Assembly: GCA_944384995.1 (NCBI GenBank)
Contig: CALWVN010000005.1
Span: 1 to 64,000 of the forward strand
Reading direction: 5' to 3'
Length of the DNA: 64,000 bases
Origin: an uncultured Clostridia bacterium
GTDB taxonomy: Bacteria; Bacillota; Clostridia; Oscillospirales; Acutalibacteraceae
Position numbers and translations under genes: made by a program
Shown here: one piece after another, positions 35,310-44,498 of the stretch
Numbering within the stretch: the first letter of the stretch is position 1
Layout: every line of letters starts with the position of its first letter
Notes under the pieces: generated by a model
Told to the model about the DNA's origin: nothing
Seen by the model: the letters and a program-made list of their open reading frames with translations, nothing else
Databases searched by the model: none

Positions 35310-35337
35310 ATTTTAACCATTATTTAGAAAAAATCAA
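35310..35337 (-). promoter_or_regulatory. Promoter of groESL
   Basis: On the minus strand: TTGATT (35337-35332), 16-nt spacer, TAAAAT (35315-35310). The CIRCE begins 5 nt after the -10. Confidence 0.75.
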
Positions 35338-35660
35338 CCCCTTTTTTGAAAGTTCACAAAATTGTCATAATTTCCGCTTTTTATACACGCACTGCCGCAC
35401 GCTTTTGACAAAGCTTCGGCTTTGATTTTGTCTGTTTCATCTATATACAAAAAGGCAAAGCGTATGCACAGTATTCTGACTTGTATGACGCACCGGCAAG
35501 CGCGTTTTAGATGTCAGATATCAGACGTTAGAGGTCAGAAACGGTTGCAGATTTTTTGCAAAGCCGCAATATGCAAAAACCCGCGTAGTGGCGGGCTTCC
35601 ACGCCCGCCGTAGGGCAGCGCGGCAACAAAGCAGCCTATGGCGGTACAGAAACAAAAATA
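35338..35660. other. Non-coding gap between groES and mutY
   Basis: No gene seen. It contains a small TTCG-loop hairpin (CAAAGC/GCTTTG, 35409-35424), a stretch with the repeated motif GTCAGA near 35513-35540, and GGCGGGC/GCCCGCC (35590-35609), likely another interspersed palindrome. Confidence 0.5.
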
Positions 35661-35695
35661 AGCACGCGGGCAAGCATTTCGCTTGCCCGCGTGCT
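35661..35695 (-). terminator. Terminator of the SDR-mutY unit
   Basis: A 15-bp perfect stem AGCACGCGGGCAAGC / complement, 5-nt loop, followed on the minus strand by TTATTTTTG; ends 10 nt from the mutY stop. Confidence 0.85.
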
Positions 35696-35705
35696 TTTGC
35701 CTTGC

Positions 35706-36764
35706 TTATATACCGTTTTCCAAAAAAATCCGAAACGCCGTCGGCAGGGCATAGGTGCTTTGCAATTCTTCGGGCGTTGCCCAAAGAAAAACTTCGCTCT
35801 TTTCACGGCAGCGGATGTGATAGCCGACCATTTCCCAGCGGATATGCGTAAAAATGTGTGTTTTGTGTGTTTCCCGCAAAAGCTCTATGGGCTTGACACC
35901 AAAGCTTTCCGCCGCTTGCAGCGCATCGCTCGGCGAAAGCTGCCCTTCCGTATTCGGGAACTGCCAAAGTCCCGCCAAAAGCCCTTTGCCCTCGCGTCGA
36001 TGGATAGCGTATGCGCCGTCACACTCCAGCAGAAACACCGTGCGCGGCTCTACGCGCTTTTCGCGCTTGGGGAGCTTAACGGGTAAGGTGTTTTGTGTGC
36101 CGTGCGCGTGGGAAAGGCAAATTTCCCACACGGGGCAAATGTCACATTTCGTTACCTTCGGCATGCACACGCACGCGCCGAGCTCCATGAGGCTTTGCGT
36201 GAACGCGCCGCAGTGTCCCGCAGGGTAAACTTCCTGCAAACTCTGTGCGACGCTTTCCTTGACGGCGGGCAGGTCGATGGGCTCGTCCTTTTCGGCAATG
36301 CGCGCGGCAATGCGCAGCACGTTGCCGTCTACCGCCGCCACGGGACTTTCAAAGCAAATGGAACAAATTGCCCCCGCCGTGTAGTCCCCGATGCCGGGCA
36401 GGGCGCGCACCGAATCGTAATCTCGGGGAAGTTCCCCGCCGTATTGGGAAACAATAAGCTTTGCCGCTTTTTGCAGATTGCGCGCGCGGGAATAGTAGCC
36501 CAAGCCCTCCCACAGCTTCAAAAGCGCTTCTTCGGGCGCTTCGGCCAAATCGCGGACGGTCGGGAACGCGCGCAAAAAACGCTCGTAATACCCGCGCACC
36601 GCCTCCACGCGCGTCTGCTGGAGCATGATCTCCGAGACCCAGACGTGGTACGGCTCGCGGTCACGCCGCCACGGCAGGTCGCGGGCGTTTTGGGCATACC
36701 ACGGTAAGAGCAGCGCGGGCAGGCGCGCAAAACGTTTTTTTGTATCGAAATCAGAATACGGCAC
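35706..36764 (-). CDS. mutY: Adenine DNA glycosylase (A/G-specific)
   Basis: 352 aa. Removes adenine mispaired with 8-oxoguanine. HhH-GPD domain: LPWRRDREPYHVWVSEIMLQQTRV (catalytic Glu), LPGIGDYTAGAI with the HhH loop and Asp, and the [4Fe-4S] cysteines CxxxxxxCxxCxxxxxC (CMPKVTKCDICPVWEIC). A C-terminal NUDIX-like domain recognises 8-oxoG. I choose the GTG at 36764 because AAGGAG lies 7 nt upstream, at the SDR stop; a longer start would overlap the SDR gene by 70 nt. Confidence 0.95.
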   Translation of the reverse strand: MPYSDFDTKKRFARLPALLLPWYAQNARDLPWRRDREPYHVWVSEIMLQQTRVEAVRGYYERFLRAFPTVRDLAEAPEEALLKLWEGLGYYSRARNLQKAAKLIVSQYGGELPRDYDSVRALPGIGDYTAGAICSICFESPVAAVDGNVLRIAARIAEKDEPIDLPAVKESVAQSLQEVYPAGHCGAFTQSLMELGACVCMPKVTKCDICPVWEICLSHAHGTQNTLPVKLPKREKRVEPRTVFLLECDGAYAIHRREGKGLLAGLWQFPNTEGQLSPSDALQAAESFGVKPIELLRETHKTHIFTHIRWEMVGYHIRCREKSEVFLWATPEELQSTYALPTAFRIFLENGI

Positions 36765-36775
36765 AGGGAAACTCC

Positions 36776-37549
36776 TTATTTTGGGATATACATCATCCGC
36801 ACAATACGGTTGACCGCGCCTGCGGGCAGGAGCTTTGCGAGCGCGCAAAAGAATTTATACTTCGCGCCTACGGTCGTGATCAGCGGCATCCTTTTGCGCT
36901 TGGCGGCGCGTACCACGGCTTCTGCAATTTGTTCCGGCGCCATGCCGTTCTGCTCGTCGCGCTCCATCACGGCGACGCTGCGGGAGATTTTCCCGCCGTA
37001 TTCGTCGTCGCCGGTGATTGTTTTCTGCCGCGCGGCGGTAAAGCCGGTTTTCACATCGCCCAGACGCAGCGCACCCACGGACACACCGAACGCCGCAAGC
37101 TCGCTGCGCCACGCGCCGGTAAGCGACTCCACCGCCGCTTTGGAGGCAGAATAAAAGGACTGGAACGGGATGGGAAATACCGCCGCTGCGGAGGAAATGT
37201 TTAAAATACGTCCCTTTGCCGCTTTCAGCGCGGGCAGCGCGCACTGCGTCACAAGGGTTAGCGCGAATACGTTGAGCTCAAATTGCCGGTGCAGATCCTC
37301 GGCGCTTGTGTATTCCGCCGCGCCCGAAATACCGAAGCCTGCGTTATTGACAAGCAGATCGATCCGTTCTATATCCGCGAACGCCGCACGCACCTGTTCG
37401 GGGTCTGTTACGTCGCACGTCTTGCTTTCGACACCCGCAACGGGGCAGGGCGTGCGGCTCAAGGCGATCACGCGGTATCCGTTTCGGGAGAGTTCCTCGG
37501 CTGTCGCTTTCCCGATCCCGCGCGACGCGCCCGTTACCACTGCAACCAT
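36776..37549 (-). CDS. Short-chain dehydrogenase/reductase (SDR), substrate unknown
   Basis: 257 aa classical SDR: NAD(P) motif VVTGASRGIGKAT at the N-terminus, LLVNNAGFG, and the catalytic Ser...YSASK. The start at 37549 gives the family N-terminus MVAVVTGASRGIG; a longer frame adds a non-family tail. Co-transcribed with mutY. Its chemistry cannot be read from context. Confidence 0.9.
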   Translation of the reverse strand: MVAVVTGASRGIGKATAEELSRNGYRVIALSRTPCPVAGVESKTCDVTDPEQVRAAFADIERIDLLVNNAGFGISGAAEYTSAEDLHRQFELNVFALTLVTQCALPALKAAKGRILNISSAAAVFPIPFQSFYSASKAAVESLTGAWRSELAAFGVSVGALRLGDVKTGFTAARQKTITGDDEYGGKISRSVAVMERDEQNGMAPEQIAEAVVRAAKRKRMPLITTVGAKYKFFCALAKLLPAGAVNRIVRMMYIPK

Positions 37550-37641
37550 AGTTTCACCGTCCGAAAAGTTTTCTTTCTTATTGTAGCACCCCTGCACATT
37601 TTTTACAATGCACGTACCGCCGTTTTTCGACAAAAGAATAT

Positions 37642-37670
37642 TTGCATTTTTGGGCGGTATATGGTATACT
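37642..37670 (+). promoter_or_regulatory. Promoter of metA
   Basis: TTGCAT (37642-37647), 17-nt spacer, TATACT (37665-37670), 46 nt before the ATG. No S-box or T-box leader fits in that space. Confidence 0.65.
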
Positions 37671-37716
37671 ACACTTCTCGCTGCAAAGGCAAAACAACAA
37701 AAGGATGGTGAACCGC

Positions 37717-38634
37717 ATGCCGATCAAGATCGACGACCAGCTGCCCGCACGGCACAGCTTAGAACTCGAAAATATTTTCGTCATGACCAATGACCGTGCA
37801 AGCAGGCAGGACATTCGCCCGCTGAGAATCATCCTTTTGAATTTGATGCCGACCAAGATTGAAACGGAAACGCAGATCCTGCGGCTTCTTTCCAATTCCC
37901 CCTTACAGGTGGAGGTCGAGCTTTTGCAGGTGCAGTCGCACGTGTCCAAAAACACCTCGCGCGCGCACATGCTGCAATTTTACAAGACGTTTGACGACGT
38001 GAAGGATTCAAAATACGACGGGCTCATCGTCACGGGCGCGCCCGTGGAGCTGCTGGATTTTGAAGAGGTCGATTATTGGGAGGAGCTTTGCACCATTTTT
38101 GACTGGGCGCAGCGCAATGTCTATTCCACCTTTAACATCTGCTGGGGCGCGCAGGCGGCGCTGTATTTCAAATACGGCATCCCTAAGCACCTGCTTTCTG
38201 AAAAGATGTTCGGTGTGTTCCGCCACAGGCCGCTTGATCTGTATCATCCGCTTCTGCGCGGCTTTTCCGATGTGTTTTATGTGCCGCATTCGCGCCACAC
38301 CGAAACGCGCAAGGAGGATATCGCACAGGTCAAGGATCTGCAGATCCTGTCGTATTCCGACATGGCGGGCGTGCACCTCATTTCCGATATGGCGTGCCGC
38401 AATTTTTACTGCACCGGTCACTGCGAGTATGACAGCGACACGCTCGCGCGCGAGTATTTCCGCGATCTGCAAAAGGGCTTGGATATTCGCATGCCTTACA
38501 ATTATTTCCCCGACGACGACCCCAAAAAGACGCCGCTGATCACATGGCGCGGGGCGGGCAGCCTGCTGTTCCAGAACTGGCTGAATTATTTTGTCTATCA
38601 GCGCACGCCGTATGAGCTGAGCGCGATCAAATAA
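37717..38634 (+). CDS. metA: Homoserine O-acetyltransferase (MetA type)
   Basis: 305 aa. Activates homoserine for methionine synthesis. The nucleophile is Cys142 in FNICWGAQ. Residue 111 is Glu ([15 protein letters not shown]), which in characterised MetA enzymes goes with acetyl-CoA, while Gly111 goes with succinyl-CoA; so acetyl transfer is predicted. Start 37717 follows AAGGATGGTG. It stands alone between its own promoter and the 97-bp tandem repeat. Confidence 0.95.
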   Translation: MPIKIDDQLPARHSLELENIFVMTNDRASRQDIRPLRIILLNLMPTKIETETQILRLLSNSPLQVEVELLQVQSHVSKNTSRAHMLQFYKTFDDVKDSKYDGLIVTGAPVELLDFEEVDYWEELCTIFDWAQRNVYSTFNICWGAQAALYFKYGIPKHLLSEKMFGVFRHRPLDLYHPLLRGFSDVFYVPHSRHTETRKEDIAQVKDLQILSYSDMAGVHLISDMACRNFYCTGHCEYDSDTLAREYFRDLQKGLDIRMPYNYFPDDDPKKTPLITWRGAGSLLFQNWLNYFVYQRTPYELSAIK

Positions 38635-38826
38635 TAACCTCACGAAGCTCTAAAAAGCGAAGCTTTTAAGAGCTTCGGAGAACATTGTATCATGCCTGCC
38701 TCACACTTGCGCGTTCGGCGACATGGTAGAATAACCTCACGAAGCTCTAAAAAGCGAAGCTTTTAAGAGCTTCGGAGAACATTGTATCATGCCTGCCTCA
38801 CACTGGCGCGTTCGGCGACATGGTAT
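38633..38826. repeat. Tandem duplication of a 97-bp hairpin-bearing unit
   Basis: 38633-38729 and 38730-38826 are two head-to-tail copies differing at only two positions. Each contains a 16-bp stem with one mismatch (38643-38658 / 38662-38677 in copy 1, GAA loop), then AGAACATTGTATC and GCGTTCGGCGACATGGTA. Copy 1 starts inside the metA stop codon and copy 2 ends 62 nt before the PurF-like gene. No coding signs. Function unknown. Confidence 0.9.
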
Positions 38827-38888
38827 AAACGGATTTTTCGCTTTGCGCTTGATGCGCATAGGTTTGAACAAGAGGAAGGAGAAACGGT

Positions 38889-40292
38889 ATGGGAGGATTT
38901 TTCGGGGTGGCGTCCAAAGAGGACTGCGTATTCGACCTGTTTTTCGGGACGGACTATCATTCCCACCTCGGCACCAAACGCGGCGGCATGGCGGTTTACG
39001 GCGAAACGGGCTTTGAACGCGCCATCCACAATATTGAAAACGCCCCGTTCCGTACAAAATTTGAGCGCGACGTGGAGGAGATGCGCGGCAACTTCGGTAT
39101 CGGCTGTATTTCCGACAACGAGCCGCAGCCTTTGATGGTGCGCTCGCATTTGGGAAATTTCGCCATCACCACCGTCGGGCGCATCAACAATGTGGACGAG
39201 CTTGTGCAGTCGGTGTTCACCGAGGGGCGCACGCACTTCCTTGAGATGAGTGGCGGCGACATCAACGCCACCGAGCTTTGCGCGGCGCTCATCAATCGTA
39301 AGGATTCGATCCCCGAGGGCATCCAATATGCCCAAAGCGTCATTGACGGCTCCATGTCCATGCTCGTGCTCACGCCTAAGGGTCTGTATGCCGCGCGTGA
39401 CCGTGTGGGGCGCACGCCCGTGATCCTCGGGGCAAAAGAGGGGGCGTACTGCGCGGCATTTGAGTCGTTTTCCTATCTGAACCTCGGCTATGACCATTAT
39501 AAGGAGTTAGGCCCCGGTGAGATCGATTTTATCACCCCGGAGGGCGTTGAAACGGTCGTACCCGCGCGCAAGGAAATGAAGATCTGCACCTTTTTGTGGG
39601 TGTATTACGGCTATCCGTCCTCGTGCTATGAGGGCGTGAACGTGGAAGACATGCGCTGCCGCTGCGGCGACATCTTGGCGCAGCGCGATAACGTGGAAGC
39701 GGACAGCGTCGCCGGGATCCCGGATTCGGGCACGGCACACGCCATCGGCTACGCGAACCGTTCGGGTATTCCCTTTGCGCGCCCGTTCATCAAATATACG
39801 CCCACCTGGCCGCGGTCCTTTATGCCGCAGAACCAGAGCCGCCGCGACCTGATCGCGCGCATGAAGCTCATCCCCGTAGATGCGCTCATCCGCGGCAAGC
39901 GGCTTTTGATGATCGACGACTCCATCGTGCGCGGCACGCAAATGCGCGAGACCACCGAATTCCTGTACCACAGCGGTGCAAAGGAAGTCCATATCCGTCC
40001 TGCCTGCCCGCCGATCATGTACGGCTGTAAATATCTCAATTTTTCGCGCTCCGCGTCGGAACTTGACTTGATCTCGCGGCGCGTGATCGCCGAAAAGGAG
40101 GGCAAAGCGGACGCCGCGACGCTCGCGCGCTACGCCGACCCCGACACGCCCGAGTATGCGGATATGGTCGAAACGATCCGGGAGCGCCTGCATTTCACGT
40201 CGCTGCAATACCAGCGGCTCGATGACATGATCGCCTCGGTGGGGCTGTCGCCCTGCAAGTTCTGCACCTATTGCTGGAACGGGAAGGAATAA
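38889..40292 (+). CDS. PurF-like amidophosphoribosyltransferase paralogue with degenerate glutaminase domain
   Basis: 467 aa. The C-terminal half is a clear PRPP phosphoribosyltransferase: RLLMIDDSIVRGTQ is an intact PRPP loop, and CKFCTYC at the end resembles the Fe-S ligand region of Bacillus-type PurF. The N-terminal class II glutaminase half is degenerate. It starts MGGFFGV instead of MCGI, so the catalytic Cys1 is absent. The usual GHxRYST and NGxxxN glutamine-site segments read GNFGIGC and GRINN. GAAGGAG fixes the start. It may use free ammonia or do another phosphoribosyl reaction. It lies alone, away from other pur genes. Confidence 0.85.
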   Translation: MGGFFGVASKEDCVFDLFFGTDYHSHLGTKRGGMAVYGETGFERAIHNIENAPFRTKFERDVEEMRGNFGIGCISDNEPQPLMVRSHLGNFAITTVGRINNVDELVQSVFTEGRTHFLEMSGGDINATELCAALINRKDSIPEGIQYAQSVIDGSMSMLVLTPKGLYAARDRVGRTPVILGAKEGAYCAAFESFSYLNLGYDHYKELGPGEIDFITPEGVETVVPARKEMKICTFLWVYYGYPSSCYEGVNVEDMRCRCGDILAQRDNVEADSVAGIPDSGTAHAIGYANRSGIPFARPFIKYTPTWPRSFMPQNQSRRDLIARMKLIPVDALIRGKRLLMIDDSIVRGTQMRETTEFLYHSGAKEVHIRPACPPIMYGCKYLNFSRSASELDLISRRVIAEKEGKADAATLARYADPDTPEYADMVETIRERLHFTSLQYQRLDDMIASVGLSPCKFCTYCWNGKE

Positions 40293-40311
40293 AAAGCAAA
40301 CACACAATCAG

Positions 40312-40346
40312 AAAACAGCGCGGACGCATTGCGTCCGCGCTGTTTT
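40312..40346. terminator. Bidirectional terminator between PurF-like and GH27 genes
   Basis: AAAACAGCGCGGACGC / GCGTCCGCGCTGTTTT: a 16-bp perfect stem with a 3-nt loop, A and T tracts symmetric, so it serves both convergent genes. Confidence 0.92.
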
Positions 40347-40365
40347 AATGGGCTTCCGTCCCGTT

Positions 40366-41670
40366 TTATTTTGTAAAGCAAAACAGCTTTGCACCGTGCG
40401 GCTTGACGGCTGTGCGCAGTCGGTTTTTTACGTCCTTTTCGACCGCACTGCTCCAAATTTCCGTGACCGTGTATGGTGTGTCGGGCATCAAAACGGTGCG
40501 CAGATCGGCCGTGACCGTGCTTTCATAATCCTTGGTGTTGAATACGGCAAGATACTTGCAGCCTTTGCCGCAGCTTTCCCAAAGGATCGTGCCCTTGCCG
40601 TTTTTCTCGTCACAAAGAATCTCCCGCGCGCCGTAGGACTTTTGATGCATATCGAGGTATGCGCGGTTCGTCAAAAGCGAGCGCGTCCAATCGTCGTTTT
40701 CGGGCAGGTTGCCGCCGATCATCAACGGGCTTTTGAAAATCCCCCAAAGCGTGAGCATCGTGACCTGCTCGGGCTTTGTGAAGTTGGTGTAGCGGTTCGC
40801 TTCTCCGTGGCAGGGCGCGTTTTTGGAAAGTCTGCCTAAGGGCAGCATGTCGCAGTCGGGCCAGCTTCCGCGCCCCGGTTTACCCTGCCAGCGGCGGCAG
40901 ACCTCGAACATGCCGTGCAGATATTTCCAGTCATCCCAAAAGTCCCCGGTCAGCCGCCACATGTCTGCGTGCGCACGCAGATGCGGCTCGTCTTCGAGCC
41001 TTGCGGGGCCGGGCGAGAGCGACAACACCATCTCCCGCCCGCAGCGGTCTATGGCGCGGCGGATCATCTCGATTTCGTGCGCCGCGGAATAGGGTGCGTC
41101 GAACTGCCGAAATTCGGTCACGCAAATGTCGTCGCATTTGATGAAGTCCACGCCCCACGACGCATACAATTCGAACAGGGAATCGTAGTAGCTTTGCGCG
41201 GCGGGAATGTCCCGCAGGCCGTACATGTCCGTGTTCCAAGAGCAGATCGAGTACGGGTGCGCAATGTCACGGAATGTAAAGCCTGTTCCCTTTACAGGCA
41301 ATGCCTTATGCACCGCCTCGCGCGGTACGCCGCGCAGGATGTGGATGCCGAATTTAAGCCCCAGACGGTGGCAGTATTCGGCGATCGGTGCAAAGCCTTT
41401 GTCGCCCGCCGCGCTCGGAAAGCGGTTCTCGGCGGGCAGAAGCCGCCCATATTTGTCCATACAAAGCGGCGCGAAGGGGTGGTAATCGTTGCTCCCTGCG
41501 GTCGGCTCATACCATTGGATATCGCAGACGACGTATTCCCACCCGTAGGGCTTCAAATATTTCGCCATGTAGTCGGCGTTGGCTTTCAGCTGTTCCTCCG
41601 TGACCGCCGCACCGAAGCAGTCCCAGCTGTTCCAGCCGAGCGGCGGCGTTTTTGCAGGCTTCTTATACAT
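40366..41670 (-). CDS. Glycoside hydrolase family 27 protein, probable alpha-galactosidase
   Basis: 434 aa. GH27/clan D (beta/alpha)8 barrel: PPLGWNSWDCFG at the N-terminus, YVVCDIQWYEP, the nucleophile region VDFIKCDDI (about residue 180), and RLTGDFWDDW with the probable acid/base Asp. No signal peptide, so it acts inside the cell. The C-terminal beta-sandwich is present. The ATG at 41670 follows GGGGAG at a normal distance; a TTG two codons earlier is too close. Co-transcribed after the iron alcohol dehydrogenase. Exact sugar specificity is not certain. Confidence 0.88.
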   Translation of the reverse strand: MYKKPAKTPPLGWNSWDCFGAAVTEEQLKANADYMAKYLKPYGWEYVVCDIQWYEPTAGSNDYHPFAPLCMDKYGRLLPAENRFPSAAGDKGFAPIAEYCHRLGLKFGIHILRGVPREAVHKALPVKGTGFTFRDIAHPYSICSWNTDMYGLRDIPAAQSYYDSLFELYASWGVDFIKCDDICVTEFRQFDAPYSAAHEIEMIRRAIDRCGREMVLSLSPGPARLEDEPHLRAHADMWRLTGDFWDDWKYLHGMFEVCRRWQGKPGRGSWPDCDMLPLGRLSKNAPCHGEANRYTNFTKPEQVTMLTLWGIFKSPLMIGGNLPENDDWTRSLLTNRAYLDMHQKSYGAREILCDEKNGKGTILWESCGKGCKYLAVFNTKDYESTVTADLRTVLMPDTPYTVTEIWSSAVEKDVKNRLRTAVKPHGAKLFCFTK

Positions 41671-41694
41671 CGTCAAACGCTCCCCAAAAGCTTC

Positions 41695-42804
41695 TTATTT
41701 CAAAAACAGTTTTCGCAGCAGCTCGCCCGCTTTGACCGTATCATAGCCGCCGGGGGAGTTTTTAAAGTTCTTGAGGTTCTGCCAGCGTGCACAGTAGGCT
41801 TCGATCTGCTCTTCCGTCATCGAAATGCCGGAAAGGTCTGTAAGGGCAAGGATGATGCGCTCGAATTCCGGGAAATTCGTACCGAGCAGCGAAAAGAAAT
41901 CCCGTGCGCGCGCATCCTGAAATTCCATGCCGCGCGCGACATAAGCGGGTAAAAATGCCGTGCACGCCCTGCCGTGCGGCAGCGCGAAATCCTCGGTCAA
42001 GGCGTAGCCCATCCCGTGCGGGAACCCCGCACCGCAGATGTTCAGTTCCATCCCGGCATACAGCGAGGCATAATACAGCTCGTCGCGCTGCTCCGGACGC
42101 GGGGACTCGGCGCTGTCGTAAAAGGCTTTCAAATACTTCCAAAGTACGGGGATCGCCTTTTCGCCGAACAGCCGCGCCATGTCGTCAAAACGATTGGAGA
42201 ACCACCCCTCCGCCGCGTGGGCAAAGGCGTCGAGCGCAGTGCTCACCGTAACGGGGTAGGGGACGGAATAGGTGTATTTGGGGTCTGCAAGCGCGTACCT
42301 CGCATAGAAGTCCCGGCCGCTGACGCTCTGCTTGCGTCCGTTTTCGCGCGTGAGCACGGAAACGCCCGTGACCTCGCTGCCCGTTCCCGCCGTCGTGCCG
42401 ATGAGCACGGTCGGCAGCGGCTCGAACATATAGCCGCCGTCGTAAATGCCCTCGGCGGTGAGTGTCTTGTTCGCGGCGTATACGGCGATTGCCTTTGCCG
42501 CGTCCAGTGCGGAACCGCCCCCGATGCCGACGATATATTCCACCCCGTAATCGCGTGCGAGCTGTCCCGCGCGGTGGCAGCTTTCCGCCGTTGGATTTTG
42601 CCTGACCTCCGAAAAGTGCACGTGTGAAACGCCTTGTGCGGTGAGCGCGTCCGTTACATCCTGCAAGGCGCCGCTTTTGTGCGCCGCCGTGCCGCTTGTG
42701 ACCAGCATACAGGTCTTGCCGAGCCGGGCAAAAATCTCTGCATTGCGCGCGACCGCCGCATACCCGCCGAGCACCTGTGCAGGCATAAAAAATTGAAAAT
42801 CCAT
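41695..42804 (-). CDS. Iron-containing (group III) alcohol dehydrogenase
   Basis: 369 aa. NAD-binding GGGSALDAAKAIA and metal ligands in DAFAHAAEGWFS, HGMGY and HGRAC (three His) plus an Asp near ADPKYTY. Interconverts an alcohol and an aldehyde; substrate unknown. The ATG at 42804 has AGGTGA upstream; a GTG three codons earlier lies inside that site. First gene of a two-gene unit with the GH27 enzyme, divergent from apbE. Possibly a sugar-alcohol step linked to galactoside use (inference). Confidence 0.9.
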   Translation of the reverse strand: MDFQFFMPAQVLGGYAAVARNAEIFARLGKTCMLVTSGTAAHKSGALQDVTDALTAQGVSHVHFSEVRQNPTAESCHRAGQLARDYGVEYIVGIGGGSALDAAKAIAVYAANKTLTAEGIYDGGYMFEPLPTVLIGTTAGTGSEVTGVSVLTRENGRKQSVSGRDFYARYALADPKYTYSVPYPVTVSTALDAFAHAAEGWFSNRFDDMARLFGEKAIPVLWKYLKAFYDSAESPRPEQRDELYYASLYAGMELNICGAGFPHGMGYALTEDFALPHGRACTAFLPAYVARGMEFQDARARDFFSLLGTNFPEFERIILALTDLSGISMTEEQIEAYCARWQNLKNFKNSPGGYDTVKAGELLRKLFLK

Positions 42805-42972
42805 ATATTTCACCTATCCATTATGAATATGAATTTAAACAACCGAAAGCTGTTCCGCGAGCTTTATGGGGTTATTTTACCACGATTTTACATCGGAAAG
42901 CAAGGTTGGATATATCAAAGTCATTTTTTCGACAAAATATAAGCGGATATATTGATATTTTCTAAACAATTC

Positions 42973-43001
42973 TTGAAGTAATCCCGAAAATATAGTATAT
43001 T
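42973..43001 (+). promoter_or_regulatory. Promoter of the apbE-rnf cluster
   Basis: TTGAAG (42973-42978), 17-nt spacer, TATATT (42996-43001). Transcription would begin near 43008, which excludes the ATG at 43003 as the apbE start. Confidence 0.6.
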
Positions 43002-43041
43002 GATGCTGTATATCAAAGCAGGATCGGAAAGGGCGAAGCGT

Positions 43042-44106
43042 GTGCGTTTGACGGTGAAAATACGGGCGTTGGGCGCCGCAGTGCTTTTGCTCGGCAGCTT
43101 CCTTTGCGCCTGTTCGCGCGGCGGCACGCAAACGCCGTCCGGTCACGCGCAGGACATCGCGATGGGCTCCGCGATCAGCGTAAATGTTTACGGCGGGTCG
43201 AGAGATGCGGCGCAGTCGCTGTGCACTGCGGCGTGCGATGCCGTGCAGGCGCTGGATACCCGTGTGCTGTCGAAAACCGCTTCTTCGTCGGAATTGTACC
43301 GATTGAATCACACCGACCCTGCGGCGTTTCCCGTTGCCGTGAGCAGCGAACTGTTCGACGCACTTGCCGAAACCAAAGCGATCTATGCGCATTCCGGCGG
43401 CAAGGCGGCACTGGGCTGCGGGGCGCTTACCTCGCTTTGGGGCATGGATACGGACGAATTCCGCGTGCCGACGCAAGAAGAGATCGACGCCGCCCGTGCG
43501 CTTTGCCGCGATGATACCGTGCAGCTGAATGCGGAACAAAATACCGTGTCCTTTGCACCCGGGCAGGAATTAAATCTCGGCTCGACGGGCAAGGGGCTCG
43601 GCTGTGACCGCGCGGCACAAGTCCTGCGCGAAGCGGTGAACGCCGGCACGATAACGGGCGGGGTTGTTTCCGTCGGCGGCAGTATTGCCACGGTAGGTTC
43701 CCCGGATGGCACGGGCACATCCTGGCGCGTCGGCATCCGCGACCCATACGGCACGGCGAACGAATATTTTGCCACGCTCACGGTCGGGGAAAGCTATCTA
43801 TCCACCTCCGGCAGCTATGAAAAGCAATTCACCGAAAACGGAAAGACATATCACCATATTTTAGATTTGACGACGGGCTATCCCGCCGAAACACAGCTTG
43901 TGTCCGTAACGATCATTGCACAAACGGGTTTGCAAAGCGATGCGCTCTCCACGCTGTGCTTTCTGCTCGGCGAGGAGAACAGCCGTGAAGTTCTGGAGCT
44001 TTATAACGCACAGGCGGTATTTGTCTATGCCGACCGAACCGTTTCAGCGACCGCGTCGCTGCGCGACGGCGTAGAGCTCGTAAACGACGCATACACATGG
44101 CGGTAA
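43042..44106 (+). CDS. apbE: FAD:protein FMN transferase (ApbE), lipoprotein
   Basis: 354 aa from the GTG at 43042, which follows GAAAGGGCG and gives a lipoprotein signal with the Cys in LCACS. ApbE moves FMN from FAD to a Ser/Thr of extracytoplasmic flavoproteins, with Mg2+. Segments NLGSTGKGLGCDRA, GGVVSVGGSIATVG, and HHILDLTTGYPA (metal/FAD site) are present. The rnf genes downstream encode the substrates RnfD and RnfG, both of which show the acceptor motif, so its role here is clear by inference. Confidence 0.93.
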   Translation: MRLTVKIRALGAAVLLLGSFLCACSRGGTQTPSGHAQDIAMGSAISVNVYGGSRDAAQSLCTAACDAVQALDTRVLSKTASSSELYRLNHTDPAAFPVAVSSELFDALAETKAIYAHSGGKAALGCGALTSLWGMDTDEFRVPTQEEIDAARALCRDDTVQLNAEQNTVSFAPGQELNLGSTGKGLGCDRAAQVLREAVNAGTITGGVVSVGGSIATVGSPDGTGTSWRVGIRDPYGTANEYFATLTVGESYLSTSGSYEKQFTENGKTYHHILDLTTGYPAETQLVSVTIIAQTGLQSDALSTLCFLLGEENSREVLELYNAQAVFVYADRTVSATASLRDGVELVNDAYTWR

Positions 44107-44110
44107 ATGT

Positions 44111-44491
44111 ATGAAAGAACGCAAATGGATCTCGAAAGCCGACGGAATCGTGCTGGGCGTCTTGGTGCTTTTGGCAGCCGGCTTTCTTCTTTGGCGCGCT
44201 TTCACCGCGCAGCCGGGAATGAACGCCGTGGTGACCGTGGACGGCGAAGCGGTTTTGCAGATCGACCTGCAAAGCGCAGAGGGCGCGCAAAGCTATACCC
44301 TTGAAAACGGCGTACGGCTCATTGCCGAAAACCATACCGTCCGCTTTGCCGAGTCGGATTGCCCCGACGGCATATGCTTGAAAACGGGCGCTTTGCAAAA
44401 GACCGGGGATTCCGCCGCATGCGTGCCGAACCGCACCGTCGTCACCGTCACGGGCGACGAGTCGCGCGACGTGGATGTGATCGCCTATTAG
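44111..44491 (+). CDS. NusG domain II-containing membrane-anchored protein
   Basis: 126 aa. One N-terminal membrane helix (about 12-32), then an extracytoplasmic NusG-II-like beta domain with CPDGICLKTG near residue 86 and VVTVTGDES. These genes are commonly found beside apbE and rnf or Gx-transporter genes in Clostridia. The function is not established. It begins 4 nt after apbE. Confidence 0.82.
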   Translation: MKERKWISKADGIVLGVLVLLAAGFLLWRAFTAQPGMNAVVTVDGEAVLQIDLQSAEGAQSYTLENGVRLIAENHTVRFAESDCPDGICLKTGALQKTGDSAACVPNRTVVTVTGDESRDVDVIAY

Positions 44492-44498
44492 GAGAGCC

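Noticed and set aside
38633..38826. CRISPR array or riboswitch
   Set aside because: Only two directly abutting 97-bp copies without spacers, so not CRISPR; no known riboswitch core could be read.
38635..38888. PurR boxes or purine riboswitch before the PurF-like gene
   Set aside because: GTTCGG-like cores occur in the repeat, but the flanks and spacing do not fit a PurBox pair, and no guanine-riboswitch core is visible.
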